Shown here in pieces: positions 1-10,600 of a stretch of DNA of 64,000 bases. The number at the start of each line of letters is the position of its first letter. Position 1 is the stretch's first letter. Source of the stretch: Nematostella vectensis (taxonomy: Eukaryota; Cnidaria; Anthozoa; Actiniaria; Edwardsiidae); contig NC_064046.1 of NCBI RefSeq assembly GCF_932526225.1, positions 4,885,306 to 4,949,305 of the forward strand. The letters run 5' to 3'. Under the pieces are notes generated by a model, which was given only the letters and a program-made list of their open reading frames with translations, had not been told where the DNA came from and did not search any database. The translations under genes and the position numbers were made by a program.

Positions 1-507
1 AGCCACAACAAACGCATAATCGCCTCATCAATAACAACCGAAGACGCCCCTACCTCCCTTGCCACCTCCAATAACAAAACATGCAACTGCAGACAAAAGA
101 ACGCGTGCCCCCTTGACGGAAACTGTCTCAAATCATCTGGTATCTACCAAGCTACTGTAACAAGAAAGGACAACAACACCTCCTAAAGCTACGTAGGACT
201 AACCGAGAACGAATTCAAGACAAGATATAGAAACTACACCGCCTCATTCCGACACGCTAAACACAGAAACTCAACCGAACTAAGCAAGTACATATGGAGC
301 CTTAAAGACAACGACATAGAACACTTTATTTCATGGAAAATCCTGTCATCTCACTCCACCTACAACAGCTCTAGCAAAAGATGTAATCTCTGCCTCAAAG
401 AAAAACTTATCATTATCTGCCAACCCAAGCCATCAACTTTAAACAAGCGTAACAAGCTAGTGCCTTCGTGCCGCCACAGGAACAAAGCCTTGTTATGCAA
501 CAGCTGA
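1..507 (+). pseudogene. Penelope-like element, C-terminal endonuclease fragment
   Basis: One frame ending at the TGA at 505-507 reads as the C-terminal part of a Penelope-like retroelement. It has a CNCR...CPL Cys cluster, then IYQATV and YVGLT, which correspond to the GIY-YIG nuclease core. These are followed by FKTRY, TELSKYIW, KRCNLCL, a KR-N run and CRHR. The assignment rests on this motif order, known from Penelope-like GIY-YIG endonucleases. The frame is broken by TAA at 184-186, just before YVGLT, so this copy is dead. The upstream reverse transcriptase lies off the left edge. It appears to sit in an intron or the 3' part of the NEDD8 gene. Confidence 0.75.
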
Positions 508-614
508 ACTATTCAATTTTATCATAACAGCCATTCAAATTTCGCGCCCTATTTTTATGTTAATTTTATACATAGATAGTATATAAGTGGTGGTAGTAAT
601 ATATTCTTAATAAA

Positions 615-655
615 TCTCCTGATGAGTGGGCAACCATGAAACAGGCTTGTAGAGA
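615..655 (+). ncRNA. Hammerhead ribozyme (type I), copy 1
   Basis: The core CTGATGA (619-625) is followed by stem II (GTGG, GCAA loop, CCAT), GAAA, a short stem III (CAG/CTTG) and the cleavable GTA. Helix I pairs TCTC (615-618) with GAGA (652-655). Hammerheads with a minimal stem III are known from the terminal repeats of Penelope-like elements, and this copy lies just downstream of such an element. Confidence 0.8.
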
Positions 656-754
656 TGAAACGGTAGTTCGCGTGTTTTTTTCCTACAAACCAAGATATAT
701 CCCGCTCTACACCTATGTATTGAGCAATGTTATATGAATGCCTGCACTCCTGCA

Positions 755-815
<61 letters not shown>

Positions 816-906
816 GATGGTTGAAGGCTTTCATAGAAAGTGCTCAATACTCGAAAGTAGAGCGGTGTATAGTGTTGGTTTGAGAAAAATACAAACTACA
901 TAGGTT

Positions 907-947
907 TCCCTACAGGTCTGTTTCGTGGTTGCCCACTCATCAGGGGA
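907..947 (-). ncRNA. Hammerhead ribozyme (type I), copy 2
   Basis: On the minus strand the copy has helix I TCCC/GGGA, CTGATGA, stem II GTGG-GCAA-CCAC, GAAA, stem III CAG/CTG and the cleavage site GTA. It mirrors copy 3 within the palindrome at 871-1028. Confidence 0.85.
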
Positions 948-951
948 TCAA

Positions 952-992
952 TCCCCTGATGAGTGGGCAACCACGAAACAGACCTGTAGGGA
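952..992 (+). ncRNA. Hammerhead ribozyme (type I), copy 3
   Basis: CTGATGA lies at 956-962, with a perfect stem II (GTGG-GCAA-CCAC), GAAA, stem III CAG/CTG, and GTA cleavage before GGGA (989-992). GGGA pairs with TCCC (952-955). Helix I differs from copy 1 at both strands (TCTC/GAGA against TCCC/GGGA), a compensated change. Confidence 0.85.
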
Positions 993-1127
993 AACCTATG
1001 TAGTTTGTATTTTTCTCAAACCAACACTATATATATATATATATATATATTAACTTAACAAGCTTACTTACTTATTATACGTTTATCATCATACTCATAA
1101 AAATGATGCTGATTGTATGTAACATAC

Positions 1128-1393
1128 CTTGTCTGTTGGTTCGATATCTATCTCTATCTGTAAAAGAAAAAAAGGAATTAAGAATAAGGATTAATTGGCT
1201 CGTAGTACAATTGTTCGCTACTTGAATGCCATGTTGGTCAAATGAGATCTTACCTCCTTTCCTGTCAAAGTCTTGAAGCGATGAGGGATATGGAAAATAA
1301 CGAGTCAATATCACAAAACCTAAAGAAAACTGTAAATTAGTAGACTCTTTCGATGTCACGAAAGCACACACTTACCTTTACTTTGATTAACAT
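1128..1393 (-). CDS. NEDD8: NEDD8 ubiquitin-like modifier, 5' exons (partial)
   Basis: NEDD8 is conjugated to cullins and other targets. Three short exons are visible: 1376-1393 (MLIKVK, ATG at 1393-1391), 1254-1271 (TLTGKE) and 1128-1157 (IEIDIEPTDK). All are in phase 0 with GT donors (gtaagt, gtaaga, gtatgt) and AG acceptors. Together they give 22 residues identical in pattern to the NEDD8 N-terminus; the EIDIEPTDK stretch separates NEDD8 from ubiquitin. Exons 1 and 2 carry only 18 coding nt each, and exon 2 is a true 18-nt microexon. The remainder, including the C-terminal GG, is not seen before the left edge; the Penelope-like fragment occupies the following intron. The gene is divergent from SSR1. 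Confidence 0.9.
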
Positions 1394-2019
1394 AGTGTAA
1401 AAGTATAATTCCCGACTCAAAAAAAGAGAGAGATCTCGATTGAATTTGTTAGATTAGGTGCTCGGCCGGCGATAAGAGACTGGTAACTAGCATTTATGTC
1501 CGCTGTCCTTCTTTCATATTTACAGCAGGCTCAGATAAGAATTCGAAAAAGAAGCCAAGGAGATAGTCCATCGAGGAACAATAAGGAAGAAGAAGAATAT
1601 GTACATTTGGCTTATTTATTTGTTTGCATAGTAACTGTAGTATCATCGTTTTAATGAATAATCCATTCTTGAATGAATAACGGAGAAAGACAGTGAATTA
1701 CATTTTCATTAATAAAGACAGACATCAATATAACTTTAAGTATTACAGCTGATCGAACAGCCCAAAGTGCATTAACTTTATGAGGAAATCAAGCGACGAT
1801 CTATTTGCATTCTTCCATATTTTTTCCGATTATTATTGAAAATGCGAAAAGCCTGGTAACTAATACATCAAACCGCTGGCCAACACTACGTGTTGCTCGC
1901 AGTCTCCATTCTCCTTTCCCTCTTTGTTCTTGAAGCCATTTTGTTCTGATTGCCGGTAGAGCGCAATCAGAAATCCGTTTCCATCGTGGTCGGATAAAGG
2001 CTTATTTGATCTAACCAAG
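1394..2019. promoter_or_regulatory. Divergent NEDD8/SSR1 promoter region
   Basis: These 626 bp separate the two start codons and must hold both 5' UTRs and promoters. I see no ORF, RNA gene or strong named motif in it. Confidence 0.5.
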
Positions 2020-5000
2020 ATGTTTCGGCTTCTAGATAAGTTTATCTTGTTATCCCTATTGGTTTTACCGGCGACCTTGCTGCTATGTGGGAACGGTAGG
2101 CGTTTATTTTTGCGTGACTGTTTTTAGTCAATAGTTGTATCAAACAGTTGCTATTAGAATTTGTTCTTTTCGTTGTCCTATGATGTCTCAGGCATTTGGA
2201 CTGATGCTTCAGGTCTTGCTACGGCAATGCTGGAATATCTTGCTTCAATATCTCTCTCTGAAGGAAGCGTTTTGCTTCGTGAAGTTAGAGTACTTTCCTA
2301 GCTAGTATTTCAACGTTCTAAATTCTTTGGAATCGGAACACATTGTTTGTAGCTTGACCCGGTCCGTTGATTACAATTTTAAAATAATCTGAGGACACAT
2401 TAGCAGGGTTACTATTAACGTAGCAAACACAACTCTTATTTGATATGTTATATCTCGCCATTTCCGCTCTAGTCTTATTTTCGTTCTGTTTTGTCTTTGT
2501 GTACGTGGCGTTCCACCATTCGGCGTACAGTTGCATACGGTCAAGAAGATCCCGTGGATGAAGAATCCGAAAACACACAGGCCACCTCAGATGATGCTGA
2601 TTCTGGACCAGAAGAGGAGGACAGTAAGGTATAGATAACGGCGTTATCGATTTGGTAGAACTTTCCGTAATTGCAAACTGATTTTTTTATATCTTTGTCT
2701 ATGTTGCGTTACTTTGAAGCGTGACGAACAATGTTAACATTAGCCATAAGAATCATGTATGTTTTGTCGCTATTTTTTGGTCAATCGGTATTTTTTCACT
2801 AGTTTTATTGATTTTCTTAATATGGTTTATTTCTGTTAAAAATTCCAACATGTGTAAATAAATTATACTCCTTTCAACTAAACTTTTTGTTTGTTGCCTG
2901 GTTACATTCTTTCACAAAAATTATTCTTTTTTTTGTACTAAACCAAACTGGAAATAAACTGTTGTCACAATTAAGACTTGTCATGGTGATAAAAGTAGAT
3001 CAGCTTATACTTGATCATTGTATTGATCAATATTTCAATAGTTCTTTATTTATACAATATTGCATATCAATTCTCAATTGATTGATGTCCCTTCTTTAGG
3101 GTGAAGAGGAAGAGGCTACAGCTGATACAGCTGCCAAAGAGTCCCAGAAAAGTGAGGTGGAAGAGGAAGAGGAGAAAGAGGATGCCTTGAAACCATCGCC
3201 TGACGCTGACACAGTCATCCTTTTTACCAAAAACACTGAGCAACGTAAGTTTACTCTTTCAAGCATCACCATATGTTTCTAATGGTCGCTCAGGGGTTTT
3301 ATTTAGTTTCAGAGTAGGTGGTGGGAGTTGATAAGTAGGGGGTGGAAGTTATTTAATTTTAATGGTTCAAATAATTTTAATGGTCGAAGTTTTTATCGGT
3401 TATTGTTTTGTCAGGGATGTTATTGCCAAAAACCTGAATTGAAACTCTTTTTACATATGTTGTGGTTTGCAACTAGAGCAAAGACTTGAGATTTTGAAGT
3501 GCCAACATTATATTATCAATTAATTGTTTTTATTGCAAATGAATTCTAAAAATCTGAGCCAAAGATTTTGTCTTCATTTACAAAAAAGTGTATTTAATAT
3601 AGCTCCTGGATAATACAACTTTAAACTTAAGCCTGAAATGATTACTCCCTGTCCGGGTATGACTTATAATATTTGTTTTCCCTGTAGAATTCTCTGCTGG
3701 CCTTGTGTCCAAGTGTCTTGTGAGCTTCAGCAATAATGGCAGGAATGACTTTATGGTTGATATGATGGAAGCCTCTCTCAGGTAATTTAAACAAAAATTT
3801 GCCCTTTATATACACTGCAAGTAAATAGCGGTTTGTTGATTGTTGATTTGACCATAGGGATTGAGATAGGGATACAAAACAGGCTAGATATGACAGGGGC
3901 AAGATCACAAGAGATTGTTTATAATTTCACCCCCTCCTCCCCCACCAATAAAAAAACATTAACACCCCTATGAAATATCAGAACCGCAATTCTATGTAAA
4001 CCTACTAAATCACCCAACATTTCAATTACCAAGTTCATAGCTGCACATGATAGAAATAAAATAAAATACATTTTAATTAAAGTTTTTCCTTATGACATGT
4101 AGGAGTTTCCGAGACCTGTATTTGTTTTGTATACTGACCCCCACAATGTGTGTATAATTTTTTTCTTTCTTCTTTTCAGATATCCTCAAGATTATAGTTA
4201 CTACATTCAAAATGTAAGAACCCCCTCTGTTCTAGTAGTAAAATAATCATTATTTACCTTCTGTTGATTTTATGCCTAGTTGAAGAATATCTTTCACGTT
4301 ATTACAAAAGCCAAATTATTATGCTGTTAATGTTTGCTGAAATGGAATTTTAATTCTCCATTTCCAGTTTACGGCATTCCAGTACAACACAGTGGTGAAA
4401 CCTGGTCATCAAGCCAGCTTTGAATATGCTTTTAGACCACACGAATCCTTTGGAGGACGTCCCTTTGGCCTGTCAATCAACCTTCTCTACAAGGATACTG
4501 TAAGTAGAAACAAATACAAAACTGGAAATTAAGGTTATAAGGTGAGATTGTAATGACTGTTTTTGGTGTTTAGGATGGCAAGATGTATCGTGATGCTGTG
4601 TTCAATGAAACCGTTCAGCTGGTGGAAAGTGACGAAGGAATGGATGGAGAAACGTAAGTAACAGGAGAAGAAGATAGCATTGTGGAGACGAGAGATCATA
4701 GTTTATTACATGTTTTCTTTTTTCAAAATCAAATAATGAAGTAATGAAAATAGAATGTAACTACATTCAATAACCCTGATTTATATTTTAGGTTTTTCCT
4801 GTACCTGTTCATTGCCGCAATTGCTCTTCTCCTTGTTATGGCTGCACATTATGGTCTCACCTCTATAAAGGTATTGTTCAATTGAAGCTCTGTTATGTAT
4901 AGTACATACTGTACCATCATGTGTAGAATTCATTGTGTTACCATATGTATACTACATAGGCACTATCCTGTGTGAACCTACCTTTATTGACGGGCTTGCT

Positions 5001-6103
5001 GTGTCTGTAAGCTAGACCTCCCTGTACTGACAAGCTTGCTGTGTATGTAGGCTTGACCTCCCTGTACTGATGGGCTTGCTGTGTCTGTAAGCTAGACCTC
5101 CCTGTACTGACAAACTTGCTGTGTATGTAGGCTTGACCTCCCTGTACTGACAAGCTTGCTGTGTCTGAAGGCTTGACCTCCCTGTACTGACAAGCTTGCT
5201 GTGTCTGAAGGCTTGACCTCCCTGTACTGACAAGCTTGCTGTGTCTGTAAGCTAGACCTCCCTGTACTGACAAGCTTGCTGTGTCTGTAAGCTAGACCTC
5301 CCTGTACTGACAAGCTTGCTGTGTATGTAGGCTAGACCTCCCTGTACTGACAAGCTTGCTGTGTCTGTAAGCTTGACCTCCCTGTACTGACAAGCTTGCT
5401 GTGTCTGTAAGCTAGACCTCCCTGTACTGACAAGCTTGCTGTCTCTGTAGGTTTGATCTCCCTTTACTGACAAGCTTTCTGTGTATGTAGGTTTGACCTC
5501 CCTGTACTGACAAGCTTGCTGTGTCTGTAGGTTTGACCTCCCTTTACTGACAAGCTTTCTGTGTCTGTAGGCTTTCAAGAAATCCTCTTCCAAGGCCCCT
5601 ATTGAGATGGGCACTCAGCAAGATGGTGACATTGATTACGAATGGCTACCTAAAGAGACAACTACTGAATTTGGTAAGGGATCAACACATCTACACTATG
5701 ATGCTAAATAAATTTTAATTTGTGTAGTAGTAGTAGTGCAAATATGTATGGAATAATTGTTCTGTGAATGCTATGCAAGATTCAAACAGTCAATCATTGT
5801 TGATTCTCCTTAATCAGAGGACAGCCAACATTCCACACATTTCTGGATGTTGAATGTTTTAATAGTTGCGCTATAGGAAGGAATGGAGTCTTAAAGTTTT
5901 GTAAAGATTGTCAAAAATTTGTTATAATAGTGTAAAAAATACTAGTGTCATTTTGTTGCTACTTGAAGTCCATTGTTTTTAATCATGTATTTCTGCACTT
6001 TTGTAGTCACTTACACTCTTATTTGCCTTCTGCAGCTTCCAAGAACTCACCCAGGCGTTCACCACGAAACAGAAGACAGAAGCGCAATACAGGCGACGAA
6101 TAG
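2020..6103 (+). CDS. SSR1: Translocon-associated protein subunit alpha (TRAP-alpha)
   Basis: Ten coding exons: 2020-2095, 2531-2628, 3100-3244, 3688-3781, 4180-4213, 4368-4499, 4574-4653, 4792-4870, 5571-5673 and 6036-6103. They give 302 residues with consistent phases and GT-AG introns. SSR1 is an ER membrane subunit that assists Sec61 in translocating secretory proteins. Visible in order are an N-terminal signal peptide ([13 protein letters not shown]), a long acidic lumenal stretch (exons 2-3), the conserved lumenal domain ([18 protein letters not shown]), one membrane segment ([20 protein letters not shown], exon 8) and a basic cytosolic tail rich in S and R ([12 protein letters not shown]). 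Length and order match the vertebrate family. The last intron before exon 9 is filled by a 40-bp minisatellite that ends at the splice site. Confidence 0.95.
4978..5570 (+). repeat. 40-bp minisatellite abutting the SSR1 exon 9 acceptor
   Basis: About 15 tandem copies of a 40-bp unit fill the end of SSR1 intron 8. The last copy ends at the true 3' splice site (gtgtctgtag, 5561-5570), and every unit carries a related stretch (gtgtctgtag, gtgtatgtag, gtgtctgaag or the dead gtgtctgtaa). Confidence 0.9.
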
Positions 6104-6134
6104 TGGCACTATCAGCATTAGTGAATCTTTTATT

Positions 6135-6140
6135 AATAAA
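6135..6140 (+). terminator. Poly(A) signal of SSR1
   Basis: AATAAA lies 32 nt after the SSR1 stop codon. Confidence 0.7.
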
Positions 6141-7684
6141 TGTGTTACAAGCATAGAAAAATAGAAAATCTAAGGACTGGATCAGTCCAGGTCATCTGCT
6201 GGGCAGAGGAGAAATCCGGTCAATATTCCAACAGATTTTTCTTTGATTTCATCAATGCTTTCTTAAAACAGCCCTCTCCCAACTTCACAGTGTCAACATA
6301 CATTCAAAGAAAACATGTTGGCATTGAATGGTGCAATCTGTGATCAATGATAGTGCTTTAAACCAATATCCATCGCTGGAAAATTTTAGACAGTTGCAAA
6401 GACTGCTCGGTCTCAGAGCATGGTGCAATTTGTTTTTGAAAGGCTTCGAGAGAAGCTTCATTGATCTATATGTTACGGTATGTTTATAAGAGTGATGTTT
6501 TTTGGCGTAAATTGGAATGCATACATAGTGAATCATCTCAAGGTTCATTTTATCATATTGTATAATGCCAGGAGCCAAGATGCTGTAAGCCGTACATGGT
6601 AGGTCAACAATGTTCTGAATTTAAAATCAATTATATTAGAACAGTCAAAGGAATTTAATGTAAAGCCATTGTTTTCCCATGCACCTTGGAGCTTTTGTTG
6701 TACTAAACACAAATCAATGTTGCTACTTAAAAAAATACTACTGTAAATTATTAAAAACTTCTTCATATGAATACATGCCTGTTCAAGAATCATGCATTGA
6801 TTCGGATTTGTCACAAGTGAGTTGGAGTTATTTCTCCTGGGTGTCCTTGGATCGGATAAGGACAGATGTTCTGTCTCTTCAATCTGCACTTCACTCACCT
6901 AGATCAAAGGGACAAAAGAACTACTGGAAATGTAATATTCCCTCTGGTAGTGGCCGCCCTCAGTGACAGTGCTCATTCCTAGTGCACACTAGTGACATAA
7001 CGACATGTTGCTAGTGTGCACTAGGCATTATTTAAAAAATAATGCCCATGCATTTTGCTCAACAAGCAAAGGAAACGAGTTTCACCGAAAGCACTGCATA
7101 GGAGGGTACGCATAAACTACGATGCTCATTTATTGCACCGCTTACATTAGCCTGACTTATCAGACGGCACGTGATCGTTCGCAGAGGAAGTGAAACGAAC
7201 GATCACGTGCCGTCTGATAAATCAGGCTAGCCTTACATCGCCGATATTGCTTGGTTTCCGTCAGCAGGTTCCAAAATTAAAAAAAAGTATTTCCACTGAG
7301 GATATACAATTCCAAGAACATAATCCACTCCGACTGAAAATGATCATATTGCTGGCTGCCCTCCCCCTCCTACCCCCCCCCCCCCCCCTTTAAAAAGTCA
7401 CTCCGTCTCCTTCTTTGGTTGTGTCGTGGCGCAAAGTCCAAAGTACGTTTTCTTACCAAAGGAAACCCAATCCATTCTCTCGCAAAGCATATTGGGTTAA
7501 TCTCCAAATAAGGTAGAATCGCATTGTGACGTCGTATGCGCATGCGTTGTGAAGCGATTTTCGTCTTCTAAAAAACGTAAACATTACATCACATAAACAA
7601 CAACTCGAACTCATCGGGGTCATATGGAGCGCTGTCCCTGTATGCCCAGAAAATACTTTGATAACAGCTGATCACCGCGTAAAC
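6141..7684. other. SSR1-ZFTRAF1 intergenic region with two hairpin elements
   Basis: No gene is recognised. A perfect 15-bp-arm hairpin lies at 6978-7025 (arms cctagtgcacactag and its complement). A second inverted repeat of about 34-bp arms, with one or two mismatches, lies at 7148-7231 around the CACGTG-containing core. Both look like small non-autonomous DNA-transposon remnants. A C-run lies at about 7373-7389. Confidence 0.6.
7527..7546 (+). promoter_or_regulatory. CRE-like and NRF1-like motifs upstream of ZFTRAF1
   Basis: TGACGTC (7527-7533) and TGCGCATGCG (7537-7546) lie about 140 bp before the ZFTRAF1 ATG. These are common core-promoter motifs of housekeeping genes. The assignment is by sequence only. 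Confidence 0.5.
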
Positions 7685-10600
7685 ATGACTACTGGAGGCG
7701 AAGAGGGCACGATACAAGTGGAGGATACTTCAGAGAAGGAAAATCTAGAGCCGCCAGCGAAAAAGCTCCGCACGGAAGCGAAGAAAGTGGAGAATTTGGA
7801 GACGCGACTGAACGATATTTTGAGTTGCAACGTCTGTCTTTCTCTACCATGTAAAGCTGTATTCCAGGCAAGTAAACCTTGCTGTTTTGTAGTCTTGACC
7901 TTACACTGTTTTTTGCAAGGTTGGGAGCGCTGTACTTTTTTTTATAATTAACAATAACGGAAATAAGGGATAAATCCAACACTGTCGGGTCTTGCTACCT
8001 GTTACCGAAACTCGACTTTCCCATATCCATTATCCTGTATTTTCCAATGTATTTTACATTTTCCTTGTAAACCCTAGTCTAATCTTTTGTGACATCTTGT
8101 ATTTTCCCTATCAGAAATTCAAGAATTCAAAAATTTAACACAATAGAATTGTATATTATTATCAACAAATGCCGTTCGAATTTCTAGGATTATCTTCTCT
8201 AGTATTTCTCTGGTTTATCACTTGACGCGAATAAGAACTTTCCTGGTTATTTAACTGTTTTTATGTAGAACTTCGTTTTCTGCCGACCTTTTTTATACTT
8301 GTAAATGGTCGCGTCTGTTTTGGTTCGATTTTATTCTAAGTAAACGTACCTTACTTATTTATTATATGTATACTTTCTCGCGAATTGATATCTGCAATCA
8401 AAACTGTCTGCGAAAATGGACATAAAAGTCTTGCTGTTACAAGCGTGAGTGAACACATCTATTTTAATGGCTCGTGGTGAAACCTTGGCTCTATTTGGTA
8501 TACCCAAACATGTGGGGATTGCTGAATTAATCGTCCATCTGGACCAATCATTGGGTCAATCAGCCAGGTGTATTGTATCCTGAACTAATGTGCCTAGACC
8601 TTATTCATAACACGTCACACCCATGATTTGGGTGTCGATTAAGGTGGGGGCGGGTTGCTTTGGGGGTGGGGGAGGTCCTCTAAATTTATTTTTGGGAACA
8701 TTTTTTTCTCAACATATTTTACCGAGAACTTTCACATTATATGTTTCACACTGGTTTTGGTGTGACATGAGGGGCAGGATTGTTTGGCAAAGGGGAGGGG
8801 GTGTAGAGTCTTTTTGCCTACAAGTTTCCCTCCAAGGGTTTTGGGGCGACACATGAACATTTTGTTTTATTATTTTTAAATATTACTAATTTTGGACCTT
8901 TCTCTCTATTTCTAGTGTCCAAACGGCCACCTCATGTGCTCAGGGTGCTTCACACACCTTCTTGCAGATGCAAGGTTAAAAGACGAGCAGGCGACTTGTC
9001 CAAGCTGTCGTATAGACATCAGTCGCAACAACTGCTCTCGTAATCTTGCTGTGGAGAAGGCAGTGTCAGAACTCCCAACAGCATGTCAGTTTTGTGATAA
9101 CGAGTTCCCGCGAAGCATAGCCTCTATTCACGAGCGTGAAGAATGTTCCGACAGGTAAGTCTTGTTGTTGTTGTGTTATTGTGTTTGTTTCATTTCTGTT
9201 TTTATGATCATTGCTGTGTTGTGCAGATAATAAAATATCATTTATTAAAGTGGTGTCTTTGTGGTTGATTTGAAAAAAAAAAAAGGAATTGGGGTTTGTT
9301 GAATACCATCCCATCCCATCCCCGTTATAGTAGTGCTAGTGAAAGTATTGAGTGAGGTTAGTATATAGTTAATATAGAAAGCCATCTAGCAGTTAAGAAG
9401 TGCTTGTATTGCAAAAAGCACCTGAACTCTAAATATTAATTTAAACTATATTATATGTACTGTAATGAAATTGATAATAAAGAACAGTTTGTTTTCAAGA
9501 TATCATGTTCACATTTTATGGGTAGTAGAAGAATTTTAATCAGGGTATCTAACTTTCAAGTCTTCCACCTGATGAAAATCCCTCTAAAAATACACTTGTA
9601 TCTAGTGTAAACCAGTAAAACTCTAACAGTTATGAGGATTTAATAAAACAAATACCAGTGGATATTATCTTGTCATGTTTTTGTGTTTACTGAATTTGTT
9701 CGTGTTTTGATAGGATTATACATCCTTGTTAAGGGTATCCCAACATAGCAGAACTGGAAACAAGTTGAATGACTCAAATCGCTGGTGTTTCTTGTTTTGT
9801 TGGAATCAAAAATAAAAAAAAAGGAAAAAGACCTTCACTTTTATGCCACATTTTCGCCTGCCAAAAGAGTACAAGAAAAACCTGTTGGCAGATGTACATC
9901 ATACTGTAAATGCTTGTTTAAGTGTCCAGCTTCCAAAAAGCTCTTCACATAAGGCACCTAAATAAGCGCTGTCTTTGAATAAGTCTCTCCCCAACAAAAA
10001 AAAAAGATATAAGTTTAACCAAATGAAAGTGTTTTACCCCCCACACACGCCCCCCTCCCCCCACACACATTCATCTTTTTATAAAACAACAAGATAAGTG
10101 CATACCATACTTTTGGATGGAGTTAGGATCAATTTCAATTTCTTATTCAAATATTCAGCTGAAATCACAGGTAGCCCAGGCTCTGTCAGTGAGTAATTTG
10201 GACCAATCGGCTCATTGGCCATTAATAGATGGAAACATATGGAGTTGTTACTATGTGCAAGTATTCTTCCATAAAAAATGTAGCCATTTTTGTGATGTTT
10301 GGTGAAATTTAGAATTCCCTCTATCACTACCACTATTCAAAATTTCACCAAACATCGCTAAACGGCCCCAAATGCGCTCTAAATCTCTTAAACATGGAAA
10401 TAATAGACGGCTACAAGTACTACATCACGTTGGATCAAATTTTTTTTACATTTTTATAGAAGAATACTAGCATATAGTAACAACTCCATATGTTTCCATC
10501 TATTAATGGTCAATGAGCCTGTCGGTTCAAATTTCTCATTGACAGAGCTTATGGGCCACCTGTGCTGAAATTTGTTAAAATTGCTGCAATAGTCAATATT

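Larger units (their letters stand above)
759..1050. repeat. Palindrome with (TA)n flanks, Penelope-like terminal repeats head to head
   Basis: Arms 871-948 and 951-1028 are reverse complements around a 2-base centre. They are bordered by (TA)n at about 761-812 and 1029-1050. Each arm holds a hammerhead ribozyme. Inverted terminal repeats at an end are typical of Penelope-like insertions. Confidence 0.8.
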
